NCBI RefSeq assembly: GCF_002162135.1
Contig: NZ_CP021382.1
Span: forward strand, 434,001 to 498,000
Length of the DNA stretch: 64,000 nucleotides
Source of the DNA: Cellvibrio sp. PSBB006
GTDB taxonomy: Bacteria > Pseudomonadota > Gammaproteobacteria > Pseudomonadales > Cellvibrionaceae
Direction of reading: 5' to 3'
Of the stretch, positions 1-8,946 are shown piece by piece. Below the pieces are notes generated by a model. The model worked only from the letters and a program-made list of their open reading frames with translations. It was not told the origin of the DNA and did no database searches. The position numbers and the translations under genes are program-made. Within the stretch, counting starts at the first letter, position 1. The number at the start of each line of letters is the position of its first letter.

Positions 1-1975
1 AGAGGGTTCTGCTGCCGGCACGTGCGACATATTCCCACTCCGACTCAGTAGGCAAACGGTAGGTTTCGCCACTCATCTTGCTGAGCCACTCGGTATAGGC
101 GCGTGCCTCGTTCCAACTGACATTGATGACAGGGCGATTCTTGCGTCCCCAACGGTTGTCGCCGGGTAATGCGCGATTGGTGGCTTTGGCAAACATGTCG
201 TATTCGTCAAAGCTGACTTCATACTTACTGATTGCAAAAGGTTTATTGATGATGACGTTATGGACGGGCGTGCTGGCAGGGTCAATTTTATTACCCATCA
301 GGAAACTGCCCACGGGAATTCGTACCATTTCAGGGCCGCGTTTGCTGCCGCCCAGGTTGCTGACGAAATTAGTGCTCGGAGGAATAACCCGTTCAAGAAT
401 ATAACTGGGCTGAAAATCCTTATCGATGATTTCAATCCACTCATAGCGGGTTTCAAAGCCGGGGTGGCTTACTTCAATGTGATAGCGACCGGGCTCAAGC
501 AAAATACCGTGTTGGTAGCGGTCAGGAATATTCATGATCCTGACCCGTGCGTTACTGGGTATGGTGTCCACCGTGAGGGCATAACGCGGTACCAGTTCAG
601 CCATGATTAATGGCGGTGGTGCCATAGGTGCTGACGATGCTGCCAGAGAAGAAGCTGGCGTTTCGATATTCGTTGATAAAGCTGGAATCGGCTGGCCCAG
701 CACTGCGGTTGTTGAGCTTGCTTGTGCGGAAGAGGCACGACCACCGGATGCCGAGGATTGATGTTCCGTATTCGCGGTAGCGATTTTTACTTTATCGTCA
801 CTCTTTACAGCATCGTCACTCTTTATAACATCGTTACTAATCAGTGCATTGACACCAAAACCGATAAGGCCCAGCATCACAATCCCGAGCACTATCCGTG
901 ACAGCAATCGGCGGCGGGCATTGTGAACCAGTTGCAGGTGTGTGGCCTGGTGGACTCGCGTTGACACCGCCGTTGAACGTTCATCCTCGCTCTCGCCGGT
1001 AATCAGAATTTCGGTTACTCGCGTCTCCGGGTGTTGATAGACACCGCGTTGTGGCGTCCAGCGAAGGCGTAAAAGTTTTATCAGTTGGCGATTAAGGGCT
1101 GCACCAGTGGCGGCAACCAGCGCCTTGAGGAGTGCCAGGGTGCTGAGTTCTGTCGGGTTGGCGGTAGTGATGTAACTGCCGCGCCCGGTGGCCTCCTGTA
1201 ATTCAATAGCTGCAGCCAGTTCCTTCCCGCTTTGGAAGCGTTTGTCCGGATCTTTTTCCAGCAGGCGATCAACGATCTTTTGATAGCCCTGGTAATGCAC
1301 CGGCAATTTAGGTACCGGAGCACTCAAATGCTTGATCGCGATGGCTACGGCGTCCTCGCCCTGAAAGGGGACGCTACCGGTCAGCATCTCGAAAAACACC
1401 ACGCCCAGGCTGTAAAGATCGGAACGGCCATCCACAGGTTTACCGCGTGTTTGTTCCGGGCTCATGTAGTGCGGCGTACCCACGACCTGACCGACGTTGG
1501 TCATGCGTGACACACCGATCATGCCTTTGGCCACACCAAAGTCAGATAAGACGGCAGAGTTGTCGGCACGGAACAGAATGTTTTCCGGTTTGATATCGCG
1601 GTGGATATAGCCTTTCTCATGGGCATGATCCAGTGCGCTGGCGACTTCACGGGTCACGCGCAACGCTTCTTCGGCCGTGAGGCCGGTCATCATCCGGTCA
1701 TGCACCGAACCGCCCGGCAGATAATCCATAGCGATGTAATTCAGGCTGTCATGGCGGCCTATGTCATAAATCGAAACGATATTGGGATGAGATAACTGAC
1801 CAACGATATTGGCTTCCCGCTGGAAGCGTTCGCTGAATGCCGGATCACCATTCAGGGTTGGGGACATCACTTTGAGCGCGACAACGCGCCCCACGCTGAT
1901 TTGTATCGCGAGGTAGACGGTGGACATGCCTCCCTGGGCAATTTTGCGAATAATGCGATATCCGGGTATTTGCAT
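1..1975 (-). CDS. Ser/Thr protein kinase with C-terminal FGE-sulfatase-like domain (partial, C-terminus off window)
   Basis: Membrane-anchored eukaryotic-type protein kinase, reading leftwards out of the window; about 658 codons are visible. The kinase domain (roughly 1-270) has the glycine loop GGMSTVY at 15-21, Lys35 in VALK, HRD at 125-127 followed by IKPEN, and DFG from Asp145, so it should be active. A single membrane segment lies at about 355-378, then an Ala/Ser-rich stretch, a PEGA-like beta region at about 460-515, and an FGE-sulfatase (SUMF1-like) domain recognisable by VSWNEA and YRLPTESEWEY near the edge. The cytosolic kinase would therefore be joined to a periplasmic module. Its ATG lies 17 bases after the stop of the PP2C phosphatase gene, so the two are very likely cotranscribed as an antagonistic pair. 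Such pairs occur in type VI secretion loci (PpkA/PppA) but also elsewhere; the window does not show which. Confidence 0.9.
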   Translation of the reverse strand, partial: MQIPGYRIIRKIAQGGMSTVYLAIQISVGRVVALKVMSPTLNGDPAFSERFQREANIVGQLSHPNIVSIYDIGRHDSLNYIAMDYLPGGSVHDRMMTGLTAEEALRVTREVASALDHAHEKGYIHRDIKPENILFRADNSAVLSDFGVAKGMIGVSRMTNVGQVVGTPHYMSPEQTRGKPVDGRSDLYSLGVVFFEMLTGSVPFQGEDAVAIAIKHLSAPVPKLPVHYQGYQKIVDRLLEKDPDKRFQSGKELAAAIELQEATGRGSYITTANPTELSTLALLKALVAATGAALNRQLIKLLRLRWTPQRGVYQHPETRVTEILITGESEDERSTAVSTRVHQATHLQLVHNARRRLLSRIVLGIVMLGLIGFGVNALISNDVIKSDDAVKSDDKVKIATANTEHQSSASGGRASSAQASSTTAVLGQPIPALSTNIETPASSLAASSAPMAPPPLIMAELVPRYALTVDTIPSNARVRIMNIPDRYQHGILLEPGRYHIEVSHPGFETRYEWIEIIDKDFQPSYILERVIPPSTNFVSNLGGSKRGPEMVRIPVGSFLMGNKIDPASTPVHNVIINKPFAISKYEVSFDEYDMFAKATNRALPGDNRWGRKNRPVINVSWNEARAYTEWLSKMSGETYRLPTESEWEYVARAGSRTL

Positions 1976-1991
1976 AGAAGCGCTATGTGCC

Positions 1992-2858
1992 TTATTTCAC
2001 GATCGAGTAGAGCAGTACCAGCAGCGACACAACAGCGGCACCGTAAATCAACGCATCCCACCGGCGGCGGCCGGTGAGATAGGGAATCCATTGCCATATC
2101 GGCGCCAGAGGATGCCGACGGGTGAAGGGCGACTCGATGATTTGCAAGGTAATGTTGTCGTGACCGCCGTTGGTCAGCGCGGCGTGTAGCAATTGGTCGG
2201 CGGCTGTCTCGGTGTCTTTTGCATCACACAACACCTGGGCGATGGCTTTATCGTCCAGTTCATCGCTGAGTCCGTCACTGCATAGCAGAATCCATTGGTT
2301 TCTCTGCCACTGCCCGTGCACCATATCGACCCTGACATCCGCCAGTTCCTGCGAACCGATGCACTGGGTGATGATATTTTTCTCGGGATGGTTCTCCAGC
2401 TCTTCGGCGGTAATCGCGCCGGAATCCAGCAGCATCTGCACGTAAGAGTGATCGGTAGTCAGTTGTTCCAGGCGACCACCATCGGCAGTGTTGGTCCAGA
2501 GATACGCGCGGCTGTCACCCACCCAGGCCACTTCATATTCATTGTGATGGCTATAGAGAGCCACCACGGTCGAGCCCATACCCAGCGCGCCGACACCACG
2601 GGCAGCTGCCTCCAGTACGGCACGGTGTGACGCCTGAATACTGTCACTCAGGGACGTACTGGCATGTTTTTCACGAGTCTCTTTAACAGTGTCGCGGACA
2701 ATAGCGCTGGCGACTTCACCGGCTTCGTGGCCACCCATACCATCAGCGACCAGCCAGATGCCATATTCCGGCAAGCTCAGATAACAATCTTCATTGTTAT
2801 CGCGGGCGAGTCCGGGATGGGTGACGGCGCTGAAGTTGAGCGGGCGAGTGGGTATCAT
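1992..2858 (-). CDS. PP2C-family Ser/Thr protein phosphatase (PrpC/Stp/PppA-like)
   Basis: Metal-dependent phosphoserine/phosphothreonine phosphatase of 288 residues. The PP2C signature is complete: RDNNED at 19-24, DGMGGH at 39-44, VGDSRAYLW in the middle, SDGLSDEL and GGHDN towards the end, which supply the metal-binding aspartates. Unlike the shortest soluble members it ends in a hydrophobic segment (YGAAVVSLLVLLYSIV), suggesting a C-terminal membrane anchor that would hold it beside the membrane kinase encoded immediately downstream. It is the first gene of the visible kinase-phosphatase unit; a long perfect inverted repeat lies about 65 bases upstream. The ribosome site before the ATG is weak. 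The catalytic call is firm; the biological target is unknown. Confidence 0.93.
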   Translation of the reverse strand: MIPTRPLNFSAVTHPGLARDNNEDCYLSLPEYGIWLVADGMGGHEAGEVASAIVRDTVKETREKHASTSLSDSIQASHRAVLEAAARGVGALGMGSTVVALYSHHNEYEVAWVGDSRAYLWTNTADGGRLEQLTTDHSYVQMLLDSGAITAEELENHPEKNIITQCIGSQELADVRVDMVHGQWQRNQWILLCSDGLSDELDDKAIAQVLCDAKDTETAADQLLHAALTNGGHDNITLQIIESPFTRRHPLAPIWQWIPYLTGRRRWDALIYGAAVVSLLVLLYSIVK

Positions 2859-2921
2859 AAATTGAGCGTCAATGCTGTGGTCGTCTTGGTCATGGGTACA
2901 TTGTTATTGGCCGCGAGGCGG

Positions 2922-2956
2922 TGTCATAGGGATTTATCCCGTATATCCCTATGACA
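2922..2956. repeat. 12-bp perfect inverted repeat upstream of the PP2C-kinase unit
   Basis: Left arm 2922-2933 (tgtcatagggat) is the exact reverse complement of 2945-2956 (atccctatgaca), with an 11-base spacer. It overlaps a second short palindrome, gacaa-a-ttgtc, at 2952-2962. No T-run follows on either strand, so an ordinary intrinsic terminator is unlikely. It may be a protein-binding operator for the phosphatase-kinase genes, or end-processing structure for the peptidase transcript that arrives from the right. Confidence 0.6.
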
Positions 2957-3033
2957 AATTGTCGTTATAGCCTAAAGCAATATAGTTGACTTTAAAGCCG
3001 AAAACCATGTGGCCACGATTTTCCGTTTATGCA

Positions 3034-5958
3034 TCACAAGGTTTTGAGTACCAGACCTAATTTATCGAGTGTCTCCCGCTGACCGTTATGACTTACCACG
3101 GCGACACTGGCGCGTTCCGGGCGCAAGTAGGTGGTCGCCACACGTTGTAAATCCGCCAGTGTCACCGCCAGTACCCGATTACGGAATTGCTCGCGTTTTT
3201 CGCGGGTACGCCCAAAGAGCTCCGCATGGTAGGTGCTCTTGGCTTCGCCCGCCGGGGAGCCGGGTTTATCGATACTGCCGATAACTCCGAGGATGGCTTC
3301 CTCCACGGATTGCCAATCGTGGGAGGTGCTCTGTAGCCAGTCCAATACTGCATCAAAATCTTTCAGCGTGTCGGCAAGGCGGGGGTCGCGATAGGAGTAG
3401 AACCGAAATGCCGCGCTGTGGTTATCCTGATTAGCGCCACCGCCATAGGCGCCGCCCTGTTCGCGAATGGTGCGATGTAGATAGCCGTTGCGCAGGAAGC
3501 CACCCAGAACGGTAAGTACTGCGGCATCCGGGTGATCTGCGGGTACTGTGGGGTAGGCTTTTACACAGAAGTTCACCTGGGTATTGGTGAGCCAGGCTTC
3601 CTGAATCTGTTCATTGACCGGTGGCAGATGGAAAGCCTGGAAATCAGCCGGTGCAGTATGGGCCGGCCAGCGTTGTTGCAGGTCGTGCAGGTAATCATCG
3701 AGGTGCTCTTGCTCACCCACCAGTAGGAATTGTCTGGGGGCTGCCAAAACCAGCTGATGAATGCGGGAAAGTTTGTCGGCATAGGCTTGCAGCTGTTGTT
3801 CATCATCCAGGCCGTTATCCAGCGCCTTGAGTGCCTGAATGCCTGCCAGACCACTGAGTTCATGGGTGAGTTTTGCGGCGGGGCTCATGCCTGCGCAGGC
3901 GGCGCTCATCGCCAGACTGTGGCCGTTGCCGGTTACACTCTGTTCACGCCGGGCACGGGTCTGGGCAACTAGTTCGCGCAAGCGGCTGAGCTCATCAAAA
4001 CGAACCTCGGTCAGGGTTGTGTGCATCAGATCGCTCATGGCGCCATTGTTGCGGGTCAAGGCTTTGGCTGAAAGCGTGAGGTAAGCATCGATAGCCTGCA
4101 CATCTTCTCCGCTGCCGCGCACACTGCTGAAGGCATTGATTGAACCCACCACCTCCGCCTGCCAGCGTTGGGTGGCAAGGTAGTCTTTGTCACCCACACC
4201 TAACTCGGTCATGGCAATACAATACAGCGGCAGGAGGGGTTTCAGTTCTGCGTCCAGAGCGGGCAGTTTGCAGGTGATCTGCTGATAGACGAGGCCATTG
4301 GTGCCGGCGCTGTAGCGGCGCAGCGGATAACCATTGAAGGTTTCATGGCTGCCACCGATGTAATGCAATTGTGGCGGTATGTCTTCCAGCCCGACTTTGG
4401 GCAGCAGGCTTTCATCGTCTTTGCGCAACTGGCGGGCCTGCAAGGCATGGCTGCGTTCGATGATGGCTTGTTTGTCAGTCTCAGTTAACCGGCTTTTCAG
4501 TTCGGCCAAGCGGTCAATTTCCGCCTGTTTGACTCGCTGGTTCATTTGCGTATCCGGGCGCAGGGTCAGGCGCACCCGATGGGGGTTATCGAGTAACAGC
4601 GTGCGCGCCAGCTGTTGGATAAAATCCGGTTGTTGGATCTTTGCGCGCAGGTCAGCCAGAGCGGTATCCAGATCCAGCAAAGCAATCGGATCGCCGCGAT
4701 GGGTCGCGGCCGTGAGGCTGGTCATGATCAGCTGCAAACCGTAAGGATAGCCATCACCACCTACTTCACGTTGTTGCAATTCCAGCTGATGCAGAGAGGC
4801 TTCCAATAGTTGCTGGGGAACACCTTCCTCGGCAACCTGCTGCAGGGTATCCAGGATGAGTTGTTCGACCTTATCTACATCTTCCAGAGCGCAACCTTCG
4901 AGTCCACACACGAAAGCAATTTCATGTTGCGAGTCGTCCATGCCGCACAGAGGAGAGGGCGCTTGCCCCAACTCCGTGGTTTCCAACGCTTGTTGCAAGG
5001 GAGACGCGCTGTTGTCCAGCAACACGTTGGACAACAAGTGCGCTTCCAGGCTTTCAGCCAGGTTGGTGGTTTTCCCCAACAGCCAAGCCATGACTACGTG
5101 GGTCTTGTGGCTCAGATCGTCGTCTTCGCTCTCATCCAGGGGATAGGCTTCTTCAACACAGACCGGGGCGTAGTAACGCTTTTCGGCGGGCACGCTGATC
5201 AGGCTATCCAGTTGTTCAAAACGCGACAGCGCCTGGGATTCAAAACGCGCCTGATGGGTTGCGGCAGGGATGTCGCCATAGGTCATGAAGATGGCATTAC
5301 TGGGGTGATAATGCGTCTGGTAGAAATGTTTGAGTTGCTCGTAAGTCAGGTCGGGAATATGTTCCGGATCGCCGCCGCTATTGAAGTGATAGGTCGTGCT
5401 GGGATACAGGTATTTACATAATGTATGCCACAGTTGGGAAGCCACCGAACTCATGGCGCCCTTCATTTCGTTATAGACCACGCCTTTGAATACCAGCTCT
5501 GAATCAGGATTATCGGCCTCGGCAAATTCCACCCGGTGGCCTTCCTGGGCGAAATCCAGTTCATCGAGGCGCGAGAAAAAGACCGCATCCAGATACACAT
5601 CGAGCAGGTTATTGAAGTCCTTAAGGTTTTGGCTGGCAAAGGGGTAGGCAGTCCAGTCTGAACTGGTGAACGCATTCATAAAGGTGTTAAGCGAGCGGCG
5701 TATCATCATAAAGAAGGGATCGCGCACCGGGTAACGTTCACTGCCACACAGTGCTGTGTGTTCAAGGATATGGGCCACACCGGTTGAGTCATGGGGAACG
5801 GTGCGCAGGGCGACGAGAAACACATTTTCATTATTATCGGCGGCGAGGTGAATATGCTGCGCACCGGTAGCCTTGTGGCGGTATTCCTCTACCCGGATCT
5901 TCAGGGCTTCAACGTGTTGGCTGCGCAGTAACTCAAAACTGGGGTGGGCACTAGTCAT
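3034..5958 (-). CDS. M16C-family zinc metallopeptidase (presequence protease/PreP-like)
   Basis: Large insulinase-type peptidase of 974 residues, close to the usual size of the PreP/Cym1 branch, in which two M16 halves joined by a hinge form a closed chamber that degrades peptides. The inverted zinc motif HILEH is present at 63-67 (His63, Glu66, His67), followed by ALCGSERYPVRDPFF, typical of M16C. The start at 5958 (MTSAHPSF) matches the family's N-terminus; a longer reading to 6042 adds 28 residues with no family resemblance and overlaps the upstream gene. No signal peptide is visible, so it is probably cytoplasmic, where members clear short peptides. It lies downstream of the DTW gene in the same direction. 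Family is certain, physiological substrate unknown. Confidence 0.93.
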   Translation of the reverse strand: MTSAHPSFELLRSQHVEALKIRVEEYRHKATGAQHIHLAADNNENVFLVALRTVPHDSTGVAHILEHTALCGSERYPVRDPFFMMIRRSLNTFMNAFTSSDWTAYPFASQNLKDFNNLLDVYLDAVFFSRLDELDFAQEGHRVEFAEADNPDSELVFKGVVYNEMKGAMSSVASQLWHTLCKYLYPSTTYHFNSGGDPEHIPDLTYEQLKHFYQTHYHPSNAIFMTYGDIPAATHQARFESQALSRFEQLDSLISVPAEKRYYAPVCVEEAYPLDESEDDDLSHKTHVVMAWLLGKTTNLAESLEAHLLSNVLLDNSASPLQQALETTELGQAPSPLCGMDDSQHEIAFVCGLEGCALEDVDKVEQLILDTLQQVAEEGVPQQLLEASLHQLELQQREVGGDGYPYGLQLIMTSLTAATHRGDPIALLDLDTALADLRAKIQQPDFIQQLARTLLLDNPHRVRLTLRPDTQMNQRVKQAEIDRLAELKSRLTETDKQAIIERSHALQARQLRKDDESLLPKVGLEDIPPQLHYIGGSHETFNGYPLRRYSAGTNGLVYQQITCKLPALDAELKPLLPLYCIAMTELGVGDKDYLATQRWQAEVVGSINAFSSVRGSGEDVQAIDAYLTLSAKALTRNNGAMSDLMHTTLTEVRFDELSRLRELVAQTRARREQSVTGNGHSLAMSAACAGMSPAAKLTHELSGLAGIQALKALDNGLDDEQQLQAYADKLSRIHQLVLAAPRQFLLVGEQEHLDDYLHDLQQRWPAHTAPADFQAFHLPPVNEQIQEAWLTNTQVNFCVKAYPTVPADHPDAAVLTVLGGFLRNGYLHRTIREQGGAYGGGANQDNHSAAFRFYSYRDPRLADTLKDFDAVLDWLQSTSHDWQSVEEAILGVIGSIDKPGSPAGEAKSTYHAELFGRTREKREQFRNRVLAVTLADLQRVATTYLRPERASVAVVSHNGQRETLDKLGLVLKTL

Positions 5959-6001
5959 AAAAAGGCTCGAAATCCTGTAGGTGAGAATGACTGAAAATAA
6001 T

Positions 6002-6619
6002 TCAATGTCGGGGTGGCATAAACGCCTGCTGTTGTCGCACAAATCCTTCGAACGCTGCTAACAACGGAGCGTAATCCACCCGTGAATTTTCCAATTGCTG
6101 TAAAGCGTAACAACTTGCTTCCAGTGTGGAAAGCTGATTGTCTTTTTGCGCTTTACGGATAGCGTAGGCCGATGGAGGACAATCGGCTAATGACACGCGC
6201 GGCAGGCCTTGCAGGGGAGGGTTGAGGTACAGCATCTTCCGGCTTTTTCGCCAGGTACCGTCAATCACGATCAGGCGGATTTGCTCTGGCGGTGGCAAGG
6301 CCGGTAACGGCGCTGGTGCAAGCAGTTGAAGTGAATCTTCTGCAGGCGTTGGCGGATATAGCAGTAGATTGGTCTTGCTTTCCCGGCTCAACAGCGTGGC
6401 TAAAAAATCATCAGCAAATTGTTCGCCTTCAAACGTCTCGCTGTTGTGCAAGCTCATGTGAAGTAAGCGCGCCGTATTTTTTGCGTTATGCGTTTCCAGC
6501 GGGTGTTGCAGGATGACCACTTCCGTCAGGTTGGTTAACGGGGTAACCCAAGGACACAAACACGTGCGCAAGGGGCGCTGGCAGTGCGCACAATAACGGC
6601 GCTCAGGCTTGGTCGGCAT
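6002..6619 (-). CDS. tapT: DTW-domain tRNA-uridine aminocarboxypropyltransferase
   Basis: DTW-domain protein of 205 residues, the family that transfers an aminocarboxypropyl group from S-adenosylmethionine to uridine in tRNA (acp3U; TapT/YfiP in E. coli). The N-terminus has a cysteine cluster, Cys10, Cys13, Cys20 and Cys22, likely binding zinc, and the family signature appears as VIDGTWRKSRKM. The start at 6619 is chosen because homologous sequence begins at MPTKPERRYC; the longer open frame to 6793 runs through the coding region of the upstream GIY-YIG gene and does not look like protein. The two genes overlap by 17 bases and are probably translated from one message. The symbol is by family resemblance; other DTW paralogues exist. 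Confidence 0.82.
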   Translation of the reverse strand: MPTKPERRYCAHCQRPLRTCLCPWVTPLTNLTEVVILQHPLETHNAKNTARLLHMSLHNSETFEGEQFADDFLATLLSRESKTNLLLYPPTPAEDSLQLLAPAPLPALPPPEQIRLIVIDGTWRKSRKMLYLNPPLQGLPRVSLADCPPSAYAIRKAQKDNQLSTLEASCYALQQLENSRVDYAPLLAAFEGFVRQQQAFMPPRH

Positions 6620-6965
6620 GATCGAAAATCGTATTGAATTCGCTGAGGCGGAGCTGTTGTTCAGCCGTTTGTTGCAACAGCAAATGTTCTTTGGTTTGGC
6701 GGGATAATTGTTTGATTGCCGCTTCGCGTTTGCTGGCACTGCTGCGATCAGGGTGGGTTTCCAACAAGCATAGGCTGCCCGGTTTGCGACCACGAAAATA
6801 ACGCGCCCCGGCTTTGCCGGTGCTATGCTCTCGCCACCGGCGCTGGATGTCTGTAGTGATGCCGGTATAGAGCTGGTTATCGGAACTGCGAATCATATAA
6901 ACGTACCAGCTTTTTCCTGTGGTTGATTCAGTGGATGTCGCACAGGGTTTGGTAGTGTTCGACAT
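6603..6965 (-). CDS. yhbQ: GIY-YIG domain protein (UPF0213, YhbQ-like)
   Basis: Small single-domain GIY-YIG nuclease-fold protein. The hallmark appears as WYVYMIRSSDNQLYTGIT, followed by the conserved RRWREH and the GARYFRGR segment typical of the UPF0213 group. These stand-alone proteins are thought to act on DNA but their role is poorly defined. I chose the ATG at 6965 (120 residues); an ATG at 7001 would add 12 residues but would overlap the start codon of the divergent MazG-like gene at 7000. The gene overlaps the downstream DTW gene. With the divergent gene only 34 bases away, the two promoters must overlap. Confidence 0.85.
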   Translation of the reverse strand: MSNTTKPCATSTESTTGKSWYVYMIRSSDNQLYTGITTDIQRRWREHSTGKAGARYFRGRKPGSLCLLETHPDRSSASKREAAIKQLSRQTKEHLLLQQTAEQQLRLSEFNTIFDHADQA

Positions 6966-6999
6966 AATGCAGCTGTGTTTGTTTAAGGTGAAATCATTC

Positions 7000-7317
7000 A
7001 TGAAAAATCACACACTTGACCTGACCGAGATAAATCAGGCATTCCGTCAGCGCGCGGCGACTAAGGGCTGGCAAGCATACCACACGCCTAAAAACCTCGC
7101 CGCTGCGGTGGCCGTGGAAACGGCGGAGCTATTGGAAATTTTTCAATGGTTAACGGATGAGCAAGCGCAACAGCTTAAAGACGATCAGGATGCTAAAAAC
7201 CGGGTTGCCGATGAGGTCGCGGACATTGTTATGTACCTGACAGAGCTATGTGTGCGACTCGACATTGATATGCCGACCGCCATCGCGCAAAAAATTAATA
7301 AAAACGCAACGCGTTAG
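7000..7317 (+). CDS. MazG-like nucleotide pyrophosphohydrolase
   Basis: All-alpha NTP pyrophosphohydrolase of 105 residues, in the size class of RS21-C6/dCTPase-like single-domain MazG proteins, which hydrolyse non-canonical or excess nucleoside triphosphates to monophosphates. The metal-binding helices are visible: the EXXEX motif as ETAELLEIFQW and the second acidic motif as DEVADIVMYL. The ATG at 7000 is preceded by AAGGTG nine bases upstream, a good ribosome site; the open frame continues 27 codons upstream but without family similarity and through the divergent gene. It is followed 30 bases later by cmoM in the same direction, so the two may share a transcript. Confidence 0.87.
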   Translation: MKNHTLDLTEINQAFRQRAATKGWQAYHTPKNLAAAVAVETAELLEIFQWLTDEQAQQLKDDQDAKNRVADEVADIVMYLTELCVRLDIDMPTAIAQKINKNATR

Positions 7318-7347
7318 CAATCGCTTATTTCAAGGTGATGTAAATCC

Positions 7348-8142
7348 ATGGCTAAACAAAATGCATCGCAAGACCGCAACTTTGATGATCTGGCGGGGCG
7401 CTTCAAAAAAAATATTTATGGCGGTTTAAAAGGTGCTGTGCGTCTCGCCGTGTTGCAACGTGATTTTTCGGAATACATCCCTCATGTCCTTACTGCAGAA
7501 ACGTCTCTGCGCATACTGGATGCCGGTGGTGGCCAGGGACAATTTTCATTAGCTTTGGCGAAAGCGGGACATCGGGTGGTGGTGTGTGATATCTCCGCTG
7601 AAATGCTAAAGCTTGCACGCGAGCAGGTTGAGGATGCAGGACTTCAGCAGCAGGTTACGCTGATTCATTGTGCCATTCAGGACCTGGGCGCGCACCTGGA
7701 TGATGATCAGTTCGATTTGGTGTTATGCCATGCTGTCATGGAGTGGATGGCAGAACCGCAATCGCTTTTGCCGCATTTGTGTCAATACATCAAACCCGGC
7801 GGATGGCTGTCGTTGACTTATTACAATCGTCACGGATTGATCTTTAAAAATTTACTGCGAACCAATTTTAAAAAAATTATCGCGCAGGATTTTGGTGGAG
7901 CCAAAGGTAGCCTGACACCTATTAATCCGCTGGAGCCGCAGCAGGTTGATGCCTGGTTGGCGGAATTGCCGCTGACGGTTGTGACGCGCAGCGGTATACG
8001 CGTGTTCCACGACTACATTCTGGATGGGCAGCAGCGTGAGCGTTCGCCGGAAGAGCTGGTTGCTCTGGAATTGGCTTTATCGCGTCAGGAACCATACCGT
8101 TCCCTTGGTCGATATATCCACGTGATGGGGAAAAAGGATTAG
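7348..8142 (+). CDS. cmoM: tRNA 5-carboxymethoxyuridine methyltransferase CmoM
   Basis: SAM-dependent class I methyltransferase of 264 residues. The N-terminal DRNFDDLAGRFKKNIYG is characteristic of CmoM (formerly SmtA), which methylates the carboxyl group of cmo5U34 in wobble-position tRNA to give mcmo5U. SAM-binding motif I is LDAGGGQGQ around residues 57-64, and motif II/post-motifs (VVCDIS, FDLVLCHAVMEW) follow in order. AAGGTG lies at the usual distance before the ATG. The gene ends 15 bases before the convergent J-domain gene; no terminator hairpin is evident between them. The enzyme belongs to the same functional theme, tRNA modification, as the DTW gene upstream and the tus operon further on. 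Confidence 0.92.
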   Translation: MAKQNASQDRNFDDLAGRFKKNIYGGLKGAVRLAVLQRDFSEYIPHVLTAETSLRILDAGGGQGQFSLALAKAGHRVVVCDISAEMLKLAREQVEDAGLQQQVTLIHCAIQDLGAHLDDDQFDLVLCHAVMEWMAEPQSLLPHLCQYIKPGGWLSLTYYNRHGLIFKNLLRTNFKKIIAQDFGGAKGSLTPINPLEPQQVDAWLAELPLTVVTRSGIRVFHDYILDGQQRERSPEELVALELALSRQEPYRSLGRYIHVMGKKD

Positions 8143-8157
8143 TGGTTGCGGTATAGC

Positions 8158-8682
8158 CTACGAGGACTTTTCAATGCGCTTTAACAATAAGTCCCGAGCC
8201 AGGTTAACGCGGGCCGCCAGATAATCATTGCCGCCGCGATCAGGATGCAGCTTCTGGATCAATCGGCGGTGAGCGTCGTTAACCATCTCTGCGGTTATCT
8301 CTCCACGATGAATGTCGCCCTTAAGACCCAGAATATCCTGTGCCTCTTTGGCGTCCATTGTTGACGACTGCACAGGGCTTTGCGTCTGCTGGCGCTCTTG
8401 CCCTGGGTCCGGTTGCTGGCGATTTTTGTACTTGAGCCAAAAAGGTAAGAACTGCAAGCCTATGCCCAATAAGCCTCGCATAAAGGGAATCAACGCGCCG
8501 ATGACGGCAAAAACCCAATGCATACGGCCGGTGACCGCCATCATGATCAGCATCAGGATTAATGCCCCGACAGCGCTACGCAACAGAATTTTGCGACGCT
8601 CTTTCGGCCCCAGATGCGCAATTCTCCGGTAACCCCAGAAGGCCCCGATCACCAGTAGAATCAACAAAATACTTTGTAACAT
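8158..8682 (-). CDS. Membrane-anchored J-domain protein (TIM14/DjlA-like topology)
   Basis: Protein of 174 residues with hydrophobic segments near residues 3-18 and about 35-75, a basic/polar linker rich in Gln and Pro, and a C-terminal J domain (roughly 110-172) carrying the invariant HPD in LHPDRGGNDYLAARVN. The C-terminal placement and the HPDRGG-[ND]-XLA form resemble the Pam18/TIM14 type rather than DnaJ itself: no Gly/Phe region or zinc finger is present. It would recruit DnaK to the inner membrane; the client is unknown. It is transcribed convergently with cmoM and divergently from the lipocalin gene. Confidence 0.85.
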   Translation of the reverse strand: MLQSILLILLVIGAFWGYRRIAHLGPKERRKILLRSAVGALILMLIMMAVTGRMHWVFAVIGALIPFMRGLLGIGLQFLPFWLKYKNRQQPDPGQERQQTQSPVQSSTMDAKEAQDILGLKGDIHRGEITAEMVNDAHRRLIQKLHPDRGGNDYLAARVNLARDLLLKRIEKSS

Positions 8683-8946
8683 TCAACAACCTGTCATTGC
8701 CCGCGAAATTGCAACCGATTATAGCTGTGCCAGGCAGGCTTTTGCAGCCATTTACGCGCGCCTGCGGAAAACATATACGTTATGTAAAGGCTGTACAGAC
8801 AAATTTGCAAGACCGAATCAATGTACCCGCTTTTGGTATGGGTATTCATTTGTGATTGATCTGTCTGCGTGGACATCTACGAATATTCTGCAAGGCGTGC
8901 AGTGAAACCTTCTATAACTAAACGGTAAGAAAACGATAAGGAAAAT

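Noticed and set aside
4810..5421. A 203-codon open frame on the plus strand inside the M16 peptidase gene
   Set aside because: Antisense to a well-conserved coding region, no ribosome site and no recognisable domain.
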